The notes below the pieces were generated by a model. The model worked only from the letters and a program-made list of their open reading frames with translations, had not been told where the DNA came from and searched no databases. The position numbers were made by a program, and so were the translations under genes. From Candidatus Thiodiazotropha sp. (ex Monitilora ramsayi) (GTDB taxonomy: Bacteria > Pseudomonadota > Gammaproteobacteria > Chromatiales > Chromatiaceae), in contig JAHXIO010000001.1 of the NCBI GenBank assembly GCA_025655595.1, positions 558,001 to 622,000 of the forward strand: a stretch of DNA of 64,000 nt. The letters are read 5' to 3'. This document shows, piece after piece, positions 44,631-53,816 of the stretch. Positions within the stretch are counted from its first letter, which is position 1. Every line of letters starts with the position of its first letter.

Positions 44631-44897
44631 CTAGAGCAGCCCTTCGTCTTCAAGGACGGTTTTGAGTTGGTTGGGATTGAATCCGACAAACTGCTGATTG
44701 CCGACAACAACCATCGGCACGGTTTGTCCGCCTAGGGCAAAGAATTTTTTCTGCATCTTGCCGGGTTTGCCGACATTGAAGTCGAGAAAAGGAACCTGGT
44801 TCCTCTTCAACCAGCGTTTGAGGTGTTGGCAGTGGGGGCATCGCAGGGTCGTGTAGATAACGACTCGGGCAGTCTTTTGTTTTAGTTGTTCCTGCAT
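44631..44897 (-). CDS. glutaredoxin-like thiol protein
   Basis: An 88-residue thioredoxin-fold protein: CPHC active site (Cys20, Cys23) after the strand VVIYTTLR, and the cis-proline TVPMVVVGNQQFVGFNP. Family name and client unknown; it resembles glutaredoxin-family proteins. Convergent with mrp. Confidence 0.87.
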   Translation of the reverse strand: MQEQLKQKTARVVIYTTLRCPHCQHLKRWLKRNQVPFLDFNVGKPGKMQKKFFALGGQTVPMVVVGNQQFVGFNPNQLKTVLEDEGLL

Positions 44898-45118
44898 TTC
44901 AAGGACATATGAAAGTTGATGGCTTTTTGCTTCATGGGTCAGGATAAAGCGATATCACCATATGCGTACGCTCTATCCTCTTATGTTATCCAGCGTCCCC
45001 CTGTCGAGAAATCTTGAGTTTTTTGATCACACTATCGACAGATCGCGAGAAATTCCATCGTATTCCTTGGACTTATGGATCAATCTTAGAGGTCTTTCCA
45101 TGATAATTCCAGTGACGT

Positions 45119-46012
45119 TCACTGGCCTGTGATCCGTCTCTCCGCCTCGCGATATTTCTCTGCCGTTTTCGTGATGATCTCTTGTGGCAGGTCCGGTCCG
45201 GGTGCTGTTTTATCCCAATCCAGCGTTTCCAGGTAGTCCCGCACAAACTGCTTGTCGAAACTGGGTGGGCTGATGCCGGGGCGATAACTGTCGGCGGGCC
45301 AAAATCGGGAGGAGTCTGGTGTCAGTACTTCATCGATCAGGTGGAGTTTGCCCTCATTGTCCAGACCGAACTCGAATTTGGTATCGGCAATAATGATTCC
45401 CCGCTCGCGTGCGTAGGTTGCGGCTTCTGTATAGATCTTTAGGCTTAGATCCCTGACCTGGCTGGCTAGCGACTCCCCAAGCAGCGCCACGGTTTGATCG
45501 TAATCGATGTTCTCATCGTGGGCGCCGACTTCAGCTTTTGTCGACGGGGTGAAAATAGCCTCCGGTAACTGGTCCGCCTGGCGCAATCCGGACGGCAACT
45601 CAATGCCGCAGACCTGACCGCTCTGTTGGTAATCTTTCCATCCGGAACCGATCAGATAGCCTCTGACGATCGACTCCACCGGCAGGGGTTTCAATCGCCG
45701 TACCACCATTGCCCGGTCACCCAGTTGCGCCCGTTGTTGTGGGTCTTTGACGATGTCCGCTAATTTGAGGTGGGAATGATGGTTCGGGATCAGGTGGTGG
45801 GTTCGGTTGAACCAAAAGTTCGCAACACGAGTGAGTACTTCTCCCTTACCGGGTATTGGCTGCGGCAGGACCACATCGAATGCTGACAGTCTGTCGGTGG
45901 TGACGATCAGCAGGTGATCCTGGTCCACTGCGTATATGTCGCGCACTTTACCGCGGTTGATGAGTTCCAGGTCGAGTTGGGATTCGAAGAGGGTATTGCC
46001 CGTATTGCTCAT
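45119..46012 (-). CDS. purC: SAICAR synthetase PurC
   Basis: About 297 residues; makes SAICAR from CAIR and aspartate in purine synthesis. [48 protein letters not shown] and [11 protein letters not shown] are diagnostic and belong to the longer PurC form. I begin it at the ATG at 46012 ([12 protein letters not shown]), as in relatives; the frame extends 13 codons upstream to a GTG without a better ribosome site. Confidence 0.94.
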   Translation of the reverse strand: MSNTGNTLFESQLDLELINRGKVRDIYAVDQDHLLIVTTDRLSAFDVVLPQPIPGKGEVLTRVANFWFNRTHHLIPNHHSHLKLADIVKDPQQRAQLGDRAMVVRRLKPLPVESIVRGYLIGSGWKDYQQSGQVCGIELPSGLRQADQLPEAIFTPSTKAEVGAHDENIDYDQTVALLGESLASQVRDLSLKIYTEAATYARERGIIIADTKFEFGLDNEGKLHLIDEVLTPDSSRFWPADSYRPGISPPSFDKQFVRDYLETLDWDKTAPGPDLPQEIITKTAEKYREAERRITGQ

Positions 46013-46119
46013 GATGATCGGCGCCCGAATGAAATCCGCATTATAGCCCACACTTGGAAATGGCTGCTTGGGTTTTGTATAGGGCCCTGGCCCCTGGTCT
46101 GAGACTCTCTAATCATCGA

Positions 46120-46144
46120 ATGATCTGGTATGTTTTCAGATCAT
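46120..46144. promoter_or_regulatory. palindrome ATGATCTG-N9-CAGATCAT upstream of purC and an unknown gene
   Basis: Eight-base perfect arms separated by 9 nt in the divergent intergenic region. Could be an operator (for purC or the plus-strand gene) or a transcript hairpin. Confidence 0.4.
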
Positions 46145-46270
46145 GCACTGCTTCATGATAGATTCAGTCATCTGTATATCTTTTGGAAAGTGCTTGTGTG
46201 CGACGCTGGACATCGCCGTGAGGCATACGTTATGACGCGCGCTGATGAGGGCAAATAGAGCGGGAATTAG

Positions 46271-46705
46271 ATGAGCGGGCAGGAAGACTTTTTACAAGCC
46301 TTTAGAGGCAGCTTCACCTCTGCATTGCGTTGGCACCACCTGGATGCCTTATGGGATGTCGTCAGGGCCGACGCGGGGGCGGGTTGGTATCTCTATGCTG
46401 TCGGTGAATCTCCGCCGGATAGACAATCCGACGGGGCCAGGGTACTGAGGTTTATCGATGAGATCGACAAACTTCTGAGAGCCGAACACGCGGAGGACTA
46501 CTGCGGAATCGTCTATGCTGACGACCTGGCTCAACCGAGTCTGATCAAGATATACGATCCCAACAACTTGGGTGTTTCCTGCGGCTATAGTGACAATCCA
46601 CCCCTGCCGGGATGGGTAATGAGCAAGCGTCCGCCGGTGGATCTGCCTGCAGCCATGGTGCCGAACAACCGCAGGCGGTGGTGGCAAACGCTTTTCGGTC
46701 AATAG
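46271..46705 (+). CDS. hypothetical cytosolic protein
   Basis: A 144-residue protein without signal peptide or membrane helix: acidic, with HHLDALWDVVRADAGAGWYLYAVG near the start, YCGIVYADDLAQPSLIKIYDPNNLGVSCG in the middle and a basic, tryptophan-containing tail (NNRRRWWQTLFGQ). I do not recognise the family. It is not RES-like and so does not look like the toxin of the antitoxin-like gene that follows 95 bp downstream. Divergent from purC. Confidence 0.65.
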   Translation: MSGQEDFLQAFRGSFTSALRWHHLDALWDVVRADAGAGWYLYAVGESPPDRQSDGARVLRFIDEIDKLLRAEHAEDYCGIVYADDLAQPSLIKIYDPNNLGVSCGYSDNPPLPGWVMSKRPPVDLPAAMVPNNRRRWWQTLFGQ

Positions 46706-46724
46706 GGCCTATACCGTGATTTTC

Positions 46725-46764
46725 TTGAGGAAATCGACTTGTGATTCATGTTAGACTTCCTCAA
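46725..46764 (+). promoter_or_regulatory. inverted repeat TTGAGGAA / TTCCTCAA upstream of the antitoxin-like gene
   Basis: Eight-base perfect arms at 46725-46732 and 46757-46764, flanking a promoter-like stretch about 40-70 bp before the ATG. This is the layout expected for autoregulation by a DNA-binding antitoxin. Confidence 0.45.
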
Positions 46765-46800
46765 TAACCAAGTTAAATAGTCAGGAATAAGGAGCTCAGT

Positions 46801-47220
46801 ATGAGCGATAGTGAGCAAGCGGTGACAGAGAAATCGGCCTCAGACCAACTGGCAATTACTCGGGGCACAATGAATTTGCTCGAAAGCTGGGGGTTGCATG
46901 CTGAAGAGATGATGGCCTTGCTGAATATGCAGGGCAAGCCACGTCACTTTACTCAGTATCGTTACAATACGCCTTTTCCTGACGAACCCGGATTGATGCG
47001 CCGTATCGAATACCTGGTCCGTATCGATGAGGCGTTGCGCACCACCTATCCAACCAACCCCACCATGGGTAAGCGCTGGCTGCGTCAGCGCAACCAGAAA
47101 TTCAACAGGCATAGCCCGTTGTCGATGATGATTGACGACGGTGAACGGGGGTTGGCCTATGTGCTTTCCCGTCTCGATTGCACCTATGCCTGGGATCAGA
47201 GCGGTTCCAAGCCCAGCTAG
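46801..47220 (+). CDS. Xre/MbcA/ParS-type (DUF2384) antitoxin-like protein without RES toxin
   Basis: A 139-residue protein. Residues about 20-60 could be a short helix-turn-helix (MNLLESWGLHAEEMMALLNM). Residues about 65-135 fit the MbcA/ParS/Xre C-terminal toxin-binding domain: IEYLVRIDEALRTTYPTNP, KRWLRQRNQKFNRHSPLSMM and GLAYVLSRLD. Such proteins normally pair with a RES-domain toxin that consumes NAD+, but no RES gene is adjacent. AAGGAG precedes the ATG at 7 nt. It may be a solitary regulator. Confidence 0.75.
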   Translation: MSDSEQAVTEKSASDQLAITRGTMNLLESWGLHAEEMMALLNMQGKPRHFTQYRYNTPFPDEPGLMRRIEYLVRIDEALRTTYPTNPTMGKRWLRQRNQKFNRHSPLSMMIDDGERGLAYVLSRLDCTYAWDQSGSKPS

Positions 47221-47236
47221 TGTGGAGTGAGCGACC

Positions 47237-48214
47237 CTAGGTTTTCGCCTCCGCGGCTGCTTCCTCCCGCTTCTGCAGCCAGACTTCAAGACCCTGGGCA
47301 TCGAGTTCCATATCCATCGACATGAGTTGTTCGATCTCCTGGGGTATTTGGGAGCAACCGTGTTTTTGCAGTGCTTCCTGCAGCCATTTGAAGAGCCCGG
47401 CTCGGATCTGGGCCGTTCTTGCCTTTCCCGGTTCCGCGTCTGCCGCCAGAGCCGTTGCCGTGAACTGATTTAATGACTCCCTGAGCTGTTTTACCAGCAG
47501 TTCGGGTTTTCGCACTTCACAATAGTGGGTCAGATAGATGACTTCAGGTGAGAGTCCCATCAAGCGGTCAAGCGTCTCATGCCAGGCGTCGGGATCAAAC
47601 TGGATGGGTGTCGAGGTGGCCAGGAGGAACGGCCCCTTCTCCGTATCGAATTCCCGATAGGAGAGGCCGAAGGTGTCGCCGGTGAAGATGCCCCGGCTCT
47701 GCTCGTCATAGATGCAGATATGGTGCCGGGCGTGACCAGGGGTATCGATGCAGAGCAGCTCCCGGCTCCCTAACTGGACGCGATAACCGTCGGGCGCTTC
47801 GATGACACGGGATTCATCCACCGGAATCAGTGAGCCGAAATCTGCCTGAAACTTCTCTTCCCCATAGACCGCGGTGGCGCCGGCTTCCAGTTTGGAGGGG
47901 TCGATCATATGTCTGGCGCCATAGGGATGAATGACTAGGCGGGCATTCGGGAACTGCTGCATGAGGGCGCCGACACCGCCGGCATGATCCAGATGGACAT
48001 GGGTCGGGATGACATATTTCACCTGCTCGGGGGCAACGCCCCTGGCTTCGAGTACCGACAACAACATCGGTACTGTGTTGCTTGTGCCTGTGTCGATGAA
48101 GGCGGCTTCACCCTCTGATTCGATCAGATAGCAGGCGGCCAGGCCGGGGCGCTGGTACTCAGTGTCGATACAGGTGATCTGATGGGGAAGTGTCCGGAAT
48201 CGGGGCTGAGACAT
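47237..48214 (-). CDS. metallo-beta-lactamase-fold hydrolase
   Basis: A 325-residue MBL-fold protein. THVHLDHAGG supplies metal ligands His72, His74, Asp76 and His77; the later GHARHHICIYD and SRGIFTGDTFGLSYRE give the third and fourth metal-binding motifs. The architecture resembles stand-alone thioesterase/glyoxalase-like MBL enzymes; substrate unknown. Convergent with the antitoxin-like gene; plsY lies upstream on the same strand. Confidence 0.9.
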   Translation of the reverse strand: MSQPRFRTLPHQITCIDTEYQRPGLAACYLIESEGEAAFIDTGTSNTVPMLLSVLEARGVAPEQVKYVIPTHVHLDHAGGVGALMQQFPNARLVIHPYGARHMIDPSKLEAGATAVYGEEKFQADFGSLIPVDESRVIEAPDGYRVQLGSRELLCIDTPGHARHHICIYDEQSRGIFTGDTFGLSYREFDTEKGPFLLATSTPIQFDPDAWHETLDRLMGLSPEVIYLTHYCEVRKPELLVKQLRESLNQFTATALAADAEPGKARTAQIRAGLFKWLQEALQKHGCSQIPQEIEQLMSMDMELDAQGLEVWLQKREEAAAEAKT

Positions 48215-48250
48215 GGTTGCAGTCTGCTCCTGTGATTGGTTTGAAACAGA

Positions 48251-48865
48251 TTATTCCCGGTCGGGACCAATGCCGTTTTCATTGGCTATCTTACCTTCCT
48301 TGCCGGATAGCATATTCTGGATGTTGGATCGGTGGCGCCAGAAGAGGATCAATGAAATGACGACCTGCATCAGCAATAGTGCCGGGGATGGCCAGATCAA
48401 CCAGACTATCAGCGGAGCGACCGCCATGGAGACCAGTGCCGAGAGGGATGAGATATTCACCACTTTTGCCATGAACAGCCAGATGAGCCCAACGGCTGCC
48501 CCTACCCCCCAGTGCAACCCAAACTGCACACCCAGGGCCGTAGCTACTCCCTTGCCTCCCTTGAAGCCAAAAAAAACCGGGTAGAGATGTCCCAGAAAGG
48601 CGGCAAGGCCTGTCAGGGCCAGGGCGGTCGGTGATGCATGCATCAGGTGGGCCGCCAGCATGGGGATGAATCCCTTCAGCGAGTCGCCAAGCAGGGTTAT
48701 CGCCGCCGGCTTCTTGCCTCCGATTCGAAGCACGTTGGTCGCCCCGGGATTGTTTGAACCCTGGGTGCGTGGGTCGGGAAGACCCATCAATCGACAGACG
48801 ATGATCGCACTGGAGACGGAGCCGAGCAGGTAGGCGCCGATGACGAGTAGTGTTTCAGTCAGCAT
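48251..48865 (-). CDS. plsY: acyl-phosphate:glycerol-3-phosphate acyltransferase PlsY
   Basis: A 204-residue membrane enzyme with five or six helices. The conserved loops SVSSAIIVCRLMGLPDPRTQG, SNNPGATNVLR and GHLYPVFFGFKGGKGVATALG are diagnostic. It starts phospholipid synthesis by acylating glycerol-3-phosphate from acyl-phosphate made by PlsX. It is divergent from folB, the standard gammaproteobacterial arrangement. Confidence 0.95.
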   Translation of the reverse strand: MLTETLLVIGAYLLGSVSSAIIVCRLMGLPDPRTQGSNNPGATNVLRIGGKKPAAITLLGDSLKGFIPMLAAHLMHASPTALALTGLAAFLGHLYPVFFGFKGGKGVATALGVQFGLHWGVGAAVGLIWLFMAKVVNISSLSALVSMAVAPLIVWLIWPSPALLLMQVVISLILFWRHRSNIQNMLSGKEGKIANENGIGPDRE

Positions 48866-48998
48866 CGGACAATTGGAACCGCAAGCGATGACCAGGTCAA
48901 GCCGTCGTTGTCAGGTGCCCCGATCCTTGTCGGGGTTTATGATCGGGCCTGACTGCTCTACCATGAGTCCCTGATTCAAACAGCAGAAACCATTGACT

Positions 48999-49355
48999 AT
49001 GGATATTGTTTTTATCCGAGAGCTGCGTGTCGATACGGTTATCGGCATCTACGACTGGGAACGGGAAATTCGACAGACCGTCGTGTTCGACCTGGAGATG
49101 GGGGCGGATATCGCCAAAGCGGCCGCTACGGATGCTATAGAGGACACCCTGGACTACAAGGCAGTCAGTAAGCGTCTCTTTGAGTTTGTCAGGCAGAGCG
49201 AATTTCAGCTGGTGGAGACGCTGGCGGAACGCTGCGCCGCCATCGTACTTGAGGAGTTCGATGTGCCGTGGGTGAAGTTGACGCTGAACAAAGTCGGTGC
49301 TGTGAGCGCCGCCCGTGATGTGGGTGTGATTATCGAACGGGGCCGACGTGGTTGA
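48999..49355 (+). CDS. folB: dihydroneopterin aldolase FolB
   Basis: A 118-residue folate enzyme: MDIVFIRELRVDTVIGIYDWERE, with the substrate-binding glutamate region, and DTLDYKAVSKRL, QLVETLAERCA later. It converts dihydroneopterin to 6-hydroxymethyl-dihydropterin. I start it at the ATG at 48999; a TTG lies two codons upstream. It overlaps folK by 8 bp. Confidence 0.93.
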   Translation: MDIVFIRELRVDTVIGIYDWEREIRQTVVFDLEMGADIAKAAATDAIEDTLDYKAVSKRLFEFVRQSEFQLVETLAERCAAIVLEEFDVPWVKLTLNKVGAVSAARDVGVIIERGRRG

Positions 49356-49887
49356 GTCCGACCCGGTCAGAGCATGGTTGAGTCTCGGTAGCAATATCTC
49401 TCCCCGGGAACAGATCGTATCCGCCGTCACTGCGTTGCGAGAGATGTTTGGGGAGCTGACCGTATCTCCTGTTTATGAGAGCCAGGCGGTTGGTTTCAGG
49501 GGTGAGAATTTTCTCAACCTGGTTGTGGGGATCAGGACGCAGTTGACACCAAAGGTGCTGGTTTCGGTCTTACGCGAGATCGAAGAGAGCCAGGGCCGCG
49601 TGCGGGGTGCAGAGAAGTTTTCCTCAAGAACCCTGGATATCGATCTGCTGACCTACGGGGATCAGATTATCGATAGCGGCAGCCTTCAGCTTCCCAGGGA
49701 TGAGATTCTTCGATACGCATTTGTCCTGCTGCCGCTATCCGATGTGGCGGGCAGTGAGCGTCATCCTGTGACGGGGCAAACCTATCGGGGTCTTTGGGAG
49801 GCATTCGACGCAAGTGATCAGCCACTCTGGCAGGTGGCCGAAGTGTCTGGGGATTTCGGGCGTCGGGACGAAAAGCGTTCAACCTGA
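49348..49887 (+). CDS. folK: HPPK, 6-hydroxymethyl-dihydropterin pyrophosphokinase FolK
   Basis: A 179-residue kinase of folate synthesis, next step after FolB. AWLSLGSNISPREQIVSAV, YESQAVGF, FLNLVVGIRT and SRTLDIDLLTYGD, with the two magnesium-binding aspartates, are diagnostic; LPRDEILRYAFVLLPL follows. GTG start overlapping folB, so the two are coupled. A terminator lies after the stop. Confidence 0.94.
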   Translation: MVESDPVRAWLSLGSNISPREQIVSAVTALREMFGELTVSPVYESQAVGFRGENFLNLVVGIRTQLTPKVLVSVLREIEESQGRVRGAEKFSSRTLDIDLLTYGDQIIDSGSLQLPRDEILRYAFVLLPLSDVAGSERHPVTGQTYRGLWEAFDASDQPLWQVAEVSGDFGRRDEKRST

Positions 49888-50206
49888 TTCAAGCGGACAA
49901 AAAAAATCCTGGTCCCCTCATCCATGGGTACCAGGATTTTATGTCGCAATGATTGGTTGGCAAAGTTTGGTCCGTGTACGTCCCTGTTCGTGTGTGTTTT
50001 CCCTAACGTCCCTTAATGCGACAGTTATAGTGTATGTAATTAACCATGAAAAATATGCAGGTTTATTCTCACATCTATGTAGGGAAATTCTTACACGATC
50101 GCTGTTCAACTTGCTTCTCCGGTCTCTCTTTTGAAACAATCGCACCCTCGATGAACCAGTTTCGGCGAAAACCGCCACCCATCCCAAGGCATAGAGGTAC
50201 CGATTC
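49888..50206. other. 319-bp region between folK and the DUF1015 gene
   Basis: Holds the folK terminator (49903-49940). The rest is AT-rich and probably contains the promoter of the DUF1015-relA run; no gene is recognised. Confidence 0.6.
49903..49940 (+). terminator. rho-independent terminator after folK
   Basis: AAAATCCTGGT and ACCAGGATTTT pair over 11 bp around a 16-nt loop, followed by ATG rather than a long T-run; the stem itself ends in four T residues. Good but not perfect terminator. Confidence 0.75.
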
Positions 50207-51448
50207 ATGCCGCTGATCAGAGCTTTTACCGGGTTGCGTCCGGCCCCAGGGCGGGCCGATGACGTTGCCGCGCCACCCTACGACGTGATGAACGAGGCTG
50301 AAGCCAGAGAGATGGTGGAAGGTCGTCCCTGGAGCTTTCTGCATATCTCGCGTCCCGAGGTCGACCTGCCTGAAGGGGTCGATCCCTACGCACCGGAGGT
50401 TTACGACAAGGCTGCGGAAAACCTGCAGAAAATGGTGCAGGAGGGCGTCCTGGTCAGGGATACGAAACCCTGTTATTACGTCTATCGGCTCACGATGGGT
50501 GAACACCGGCAGACAGGTCTGGTGGCGGCAGCCTCGGTGGAAGCGTATGACAACGACCGGATCAAAAAGCATGAATTCACCCGTCCCGCCAAAGAGGATG
50601 ACAGGGTGCGTCAGATCGATGCCCTGAATGCCCAGACAGGACCGGTGTTTCTGGTCTATCCCAGTGCGCCGCAGGTAGACAGTGTGCTGGCCGAGACTGC
50701 ACAGACCGAGGCGGATGTGGATGTCACGGCGGCAGATGCCGTACGTCATGAGATTTGGGTGGTGGATAATGAAGCCACGGTCGCGCAGCTGACGCAGGAT
50801 TTCGATGCCATGCCGGCGCTCTATGTGGCTGACGGCCACCACCGTTCGGCAGCCGGGTCCCGTGTCGGCGCCGCCCGTAAGGAGGCCAACAGCCAGCACA
50901 CGGGTGACGAGCCCTATAACTACTTTCTAAGTGTCATCTTTCCCCATAACCAGATGCAGATTCTCGATTACAACCGCGTGATCAAGGACCTGAACGGTCT
51001 GGATAAGCCAGACTTCCTCTCTCGTGTCGGGGAGCGTTTCAGTGTTGAGACCAGTGAGCAGCCGGTAAAACCGGCCGGTCCCGCCGAGTTCGGCATGTAT
51101 CTGGACCGGCAGTGGTATCGTCTGCGTCTCGATCGCGCCAGGATTCCGCAGGACGATCCGGTGGCCCGGTTGGATGTGAGTCTGTTGGCTGACAATCTGA
51201 TCGAGCCGATTCTCGGTATCTCCGATCCCCGCCGGGATGCACGGATCGATTTCGTTGGCGGCATTCGTGGATTGGCGGGACTGGAAAAAAGGGTCGACTC
51301 CGGTGAGATGGCGGTGGCTTTTTCGCTCTTTGCCACCGGCATGGAGGACCTGATGGCCGTGGCCGATGCGGGCGAGGTGATGCCGCCGAAATCGACCTGG
51401 TTCGAACCGAAGTTGGCGGATGGTCTGGTCAGCCACGTTCTGGATTGA
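50207..51448 (+). CDS. DUF1015 family protein
   Basis: A 413-residue cytosolic protein. LIRAFTGLRPAPGRADDVAA and PPYDVMNEAEAREM open the protein; HEFTRPAKEDDRVRQIDAL and LYVADGHHRSAAGSRVGAAR are DUF1015 signatures. The family is widespread and conserved but without established function; the invariant His/Asp cluster in ADGHHR suggests an enzyme. It precedes relA by 45 bp on the same strand. Confidence 0.9.
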   Translation: MPLIRAFTGLRPAPGRADDVAAPPYDVMNEAEAREMVEGRPWSFLHISRPEVDLPEGVDPYAPEVYDKAAENLQKMVQEGVLVRDTKPCYYVYRLTMGEHRQTGLVAAASVEAYDNDRIKKHEFTRPAKEDDRVRQIDALNAQTGPVFLVYPSAPQVDSVLAETAQTEADVDVTAADAVRHEIWVVDNEATVAQLTQDFDAMPALYVADGHHRSAAGSRVGAARKEANSQHTGDEPYNYFLSVIFPHNQMQILDYNRVIKDLNGLDKPDFLSRVGERFSVETSEQPVKPAGPAEFGMYLDRQWYRLRLDRARIPQDDPVARLDVSLLADNLIEPILGISDPRRDARIDFVGGIRGLAGLEKRVDSGEMAVAFSLFATGMEDLMAVADAGEVMPPKSTWFEPKLADGLVSHVLD

Positions 51449-51493
51449 GCCAAAGTCTGATTTCCGCACAGTCCCGATAGGCGGATAAGCCAT

Positions 51494-53692
51494 ATGGTCA
51501 CCACAACCAGCAGACTGCCGGAAGGCGATGAGATCGTCGCGGAGGATGTCACTCGCTGGATCGATCGGTTGCCCGAGGATCTGGATAGTGAAGACAGACG
51601 CTATCTGAAGCAGGCCGCCGAGATGGCCTTGGCGGCGGAGCCCGATACCCGCACGATCTTTGGTGAATCCCAGTTACGTCACGCGCTATCCGTGGCTGAG
51701 ATATTGGCCGAGATGAAAATGGATCGGGAGACGATCGCGGCCGCTATGCTGTTGGGTGTTCTCAGCGGAAGTAAAATCACCCTCGAGCTGCTAAACGAAA
51801 AAATGGGCGAGAATACCGCCCGTATGGTTGACGATCTGACCCGCATCGGTCTGCTCTCCGATCTCTCATCGGAGGTGCCAGTTGGCGATGTAGGCGAGCA
51901 TGCCGAGAATCTGCGCCGGCTCCTGCTGGGTATCGCGGAGGATATTCGCGTGGTGGTGGTTGTCGTTGCGGAGCAACTCCACCGCATGCGAATCGCTCGC
52001 GGACTCTCTCCTGAGCTGCGCCATCGCCTGGCACAGGAGACCCGGGATATCTATGCACCCCTGGCCAACCGCCTGGGTATCTGGCAGATCAAGTGGGAGC
52101 TGGAAGATCTCTCTCTGCGCTTCCTGCATCCCGATGACTATAAAAAACTCGCCAAGCAGCTGGACGGTCGCCGCGCCGATCGGGAGCGATTCATTCGCCA
52201 GGTCATCGAGCTGCTGCATGAAAAATTCCACGCCGTTGGTGTGAACGCCGAAATCAGTGGGCGACCGAAACATATCTACAGCATCTGGCGCAAGATGCAG
52301 CGTAAATCCGTGGATATCGAGCAGATCTTCGATCTCAGGGCGGTGCGGGTGCTGGTGGAGGATATTGCCCAGTGTTATGCGGCGCTGGGTGTGGTGCACG
52401 GTCTTTGGAAGCATATACCGGGCGAGTTTGACGACTATATCGCGACCCCGAAGGCCAATCTCTATCAGTCGATCCACACCGCGGTGATCGGGCCCGAGGA
52501 TAAGACACTGGAAGTCCAGATTCGTACCAGTGACATGCATCATCATGCGGAGTTGGGTGTGGCGGCGCATTGGCGATACAAGGAGAACACCAAGCACGAT
52601 GCCGACTTTGAGCGGCGTATCGTGTGGATGCGGCAGTGGCTGGAGCATAAAGAGCTGAGTGAGGCAGGTGAGCTGCCCGATATGCTTGATGCCGAACTGG
52701 AAGCGACCCGTATTTACGTGTTGACCCCGCAAGGGAAGGTGGTGGAGCTGCCGAAAGGCGCCACCCCCCTCGATTTCGCCTACTCCATCCATACGGATAT
52801 CGGCCATCAATGTCGAGGGGCCCGGGTCGATGGCCATATCGTACAGCTCAACCGGCCGCTCCGCAGCGGAGAGACGGTGGAGATACTGACCGCCAAGAAC
52901 GGTACGCCAAGCCGGGACTGGCTCAACCCACATCTCGGCTATCTGCATAGTTCGAGGGCCCGTAACCGGGTCAAGCAGTGGTTCAAGCATCTCGACTATG
53001 CGCATCATGTGGATCTGGGGCGCGCAGCCCTGGAGCGTGAAATGGTGCGCCTGTCGGTCACCGAAAAGCCCGATCTTGAAGTCCTGGCGAGGAAGTACAA
53101 TTTGCAGCACGCCGAGGATGTCTATGCAGCGATAGGGCGGGGCGACCTGTCACCGATCCAGGTCGCAGGAGTGGGTAGGCGTGAGCGGCAGGTACAGCCT
53201 GTAAAATCGGTGTCATCCCCACAGCGGACCACGCAGGTCAAAGGTGAAGTGGTGGTGGCCGGTGTCGATGATCTGATGACCAGTATGGCGCGTTGTTGTA
53301 AACCCGTTCCCTACGATTCCATCGTCGGCTTCGTCACCCGGGGGCGGGGCGTGACGGTGCATCGGCGGGATTGTGCCAACATCCGTGCGTTGGATGATGA
53401 GAACAAAGAACGGTTGGTGGATGTGCGCTGGAGCGACCAGCAGACACAAACCGCTTATGCCGTGGATTTTCTGGTGGTTTCTGGAGACAGGAAGGGGCTG
53501 CTGCGGGATATATCGGCCATCCTGGCCAATGAGGAGATCGATGTGGTCGGCGTCAATACCAACAGTGACCGCAAGACCGACACGGCCACCATGCGATTTA
53601 CCATCGAGGTCTGCGATATGGAGCAGTTGAGCCGCCTGCTCTCCAAGGTGGAGCAACTCCCGGATGTGAGTGTGGTCAAACGGATCTCATAA
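51494..53692 (+). CDS. relA: RelA-type (p)ppGpp synthetase
   Basis: A 732-residue stringent-response enzyme. The HD hydrolase domain (residues about 55-150) has lost its HD pair: LLGVLSGSK stands where LLHDVVED is found in SpoT. The synthetase domain carries the EXDD motif (GEFDDYIATPKANLYQSIHT), the RelA form. TGS (VVELPKGATPLDFAYSIH), the zinc/helical region and a C-terminal ACT domain (DRKGLLRDISAILANEEID) follow. It should respond to uncharged tRNA on ribosomes. Confidence 0.95.
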   Translation: MVTTTSRLPEGDEIVAEDVTRWIDRLPEDLDSEDRRYLKQAAEMALAAEPDTRTIFGESQLRHALSVAEILAEMKMDRETIAAAMLLGVLSGSKITLELLNEKMGENTARMVDDLTRIGLLSDLSSEVPVGDVGEHAENLRRLLLGIAEDIRVVVVVVAEQLHRMRIARGLSPELRHRLAQETRDIYAPLANRLGIWQIKWELEDLSLRFLHPDDYKKLAKQLDGRRADRERFIRQVIELLHEKFHAVGVNAEISGRPKHIYSIWRKMQRKSVDIEQIFDLRAVRVLVEDIAQCYAALGVVHGLWKHIPGEFDDYIATPKANLYQSIHTAVIGPEDKTLEVQIRTSDMHHHAELGVAAHWRYKENTKHDADFERRIVWMRQWLEHKELSEAGELPDMLDAELEATRIYVLTPQGKVVELPKGATPLDFAYSIHTDIGHQCRGARVDGHIVQLNRPLRSGETVEILTAKNGTPSRDWLNPHLGYLHSSRARNRVKQWFKHLDYAHHVDLGRAALEREMVRLSVTEKPDLEVLARKYNLQHAEDVYAAIGRGDLSPIQVAGVGRRERQVQPVKSVSSPQRTTQVKGEVVVAGVDDLMTSMARCCKPVPYDSIVGFVTRGRGVTVHRRDCANIRALDDENKERLVDVRWSDQQTQTAYAVDFLVVSGDRKGLLRDISAILANEEIDVVGVNTNSDRKTDTATMRFTIEVCDMEQLSRLLSKVEQLPDVSVVKRIS

Positions 53693-53816
53693 AATTTATG
53701 ATTTGCGATCTGTCCGTTTGCCAGGTTGATCTACCAGGGCTAAACTAACGCGTTGTTATTTTATAGATTTTTCTCTCCAACCCGTTATTCGGCAATATCA
53801 TTGAGAACGTCCTGCA

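Noticed and set aside
46271-46705. RES-domain toxin partner for the antitoxin-like gene
   Set aside because: The 144-residue protein lacks the RES residues (conserved Arg, Glu and Ser pattern) and overall layout.
51866-53110. 414-residue open frame opposite relA
   Set aside because: A coding shadow of relA; no start signal and no protein-like motif.
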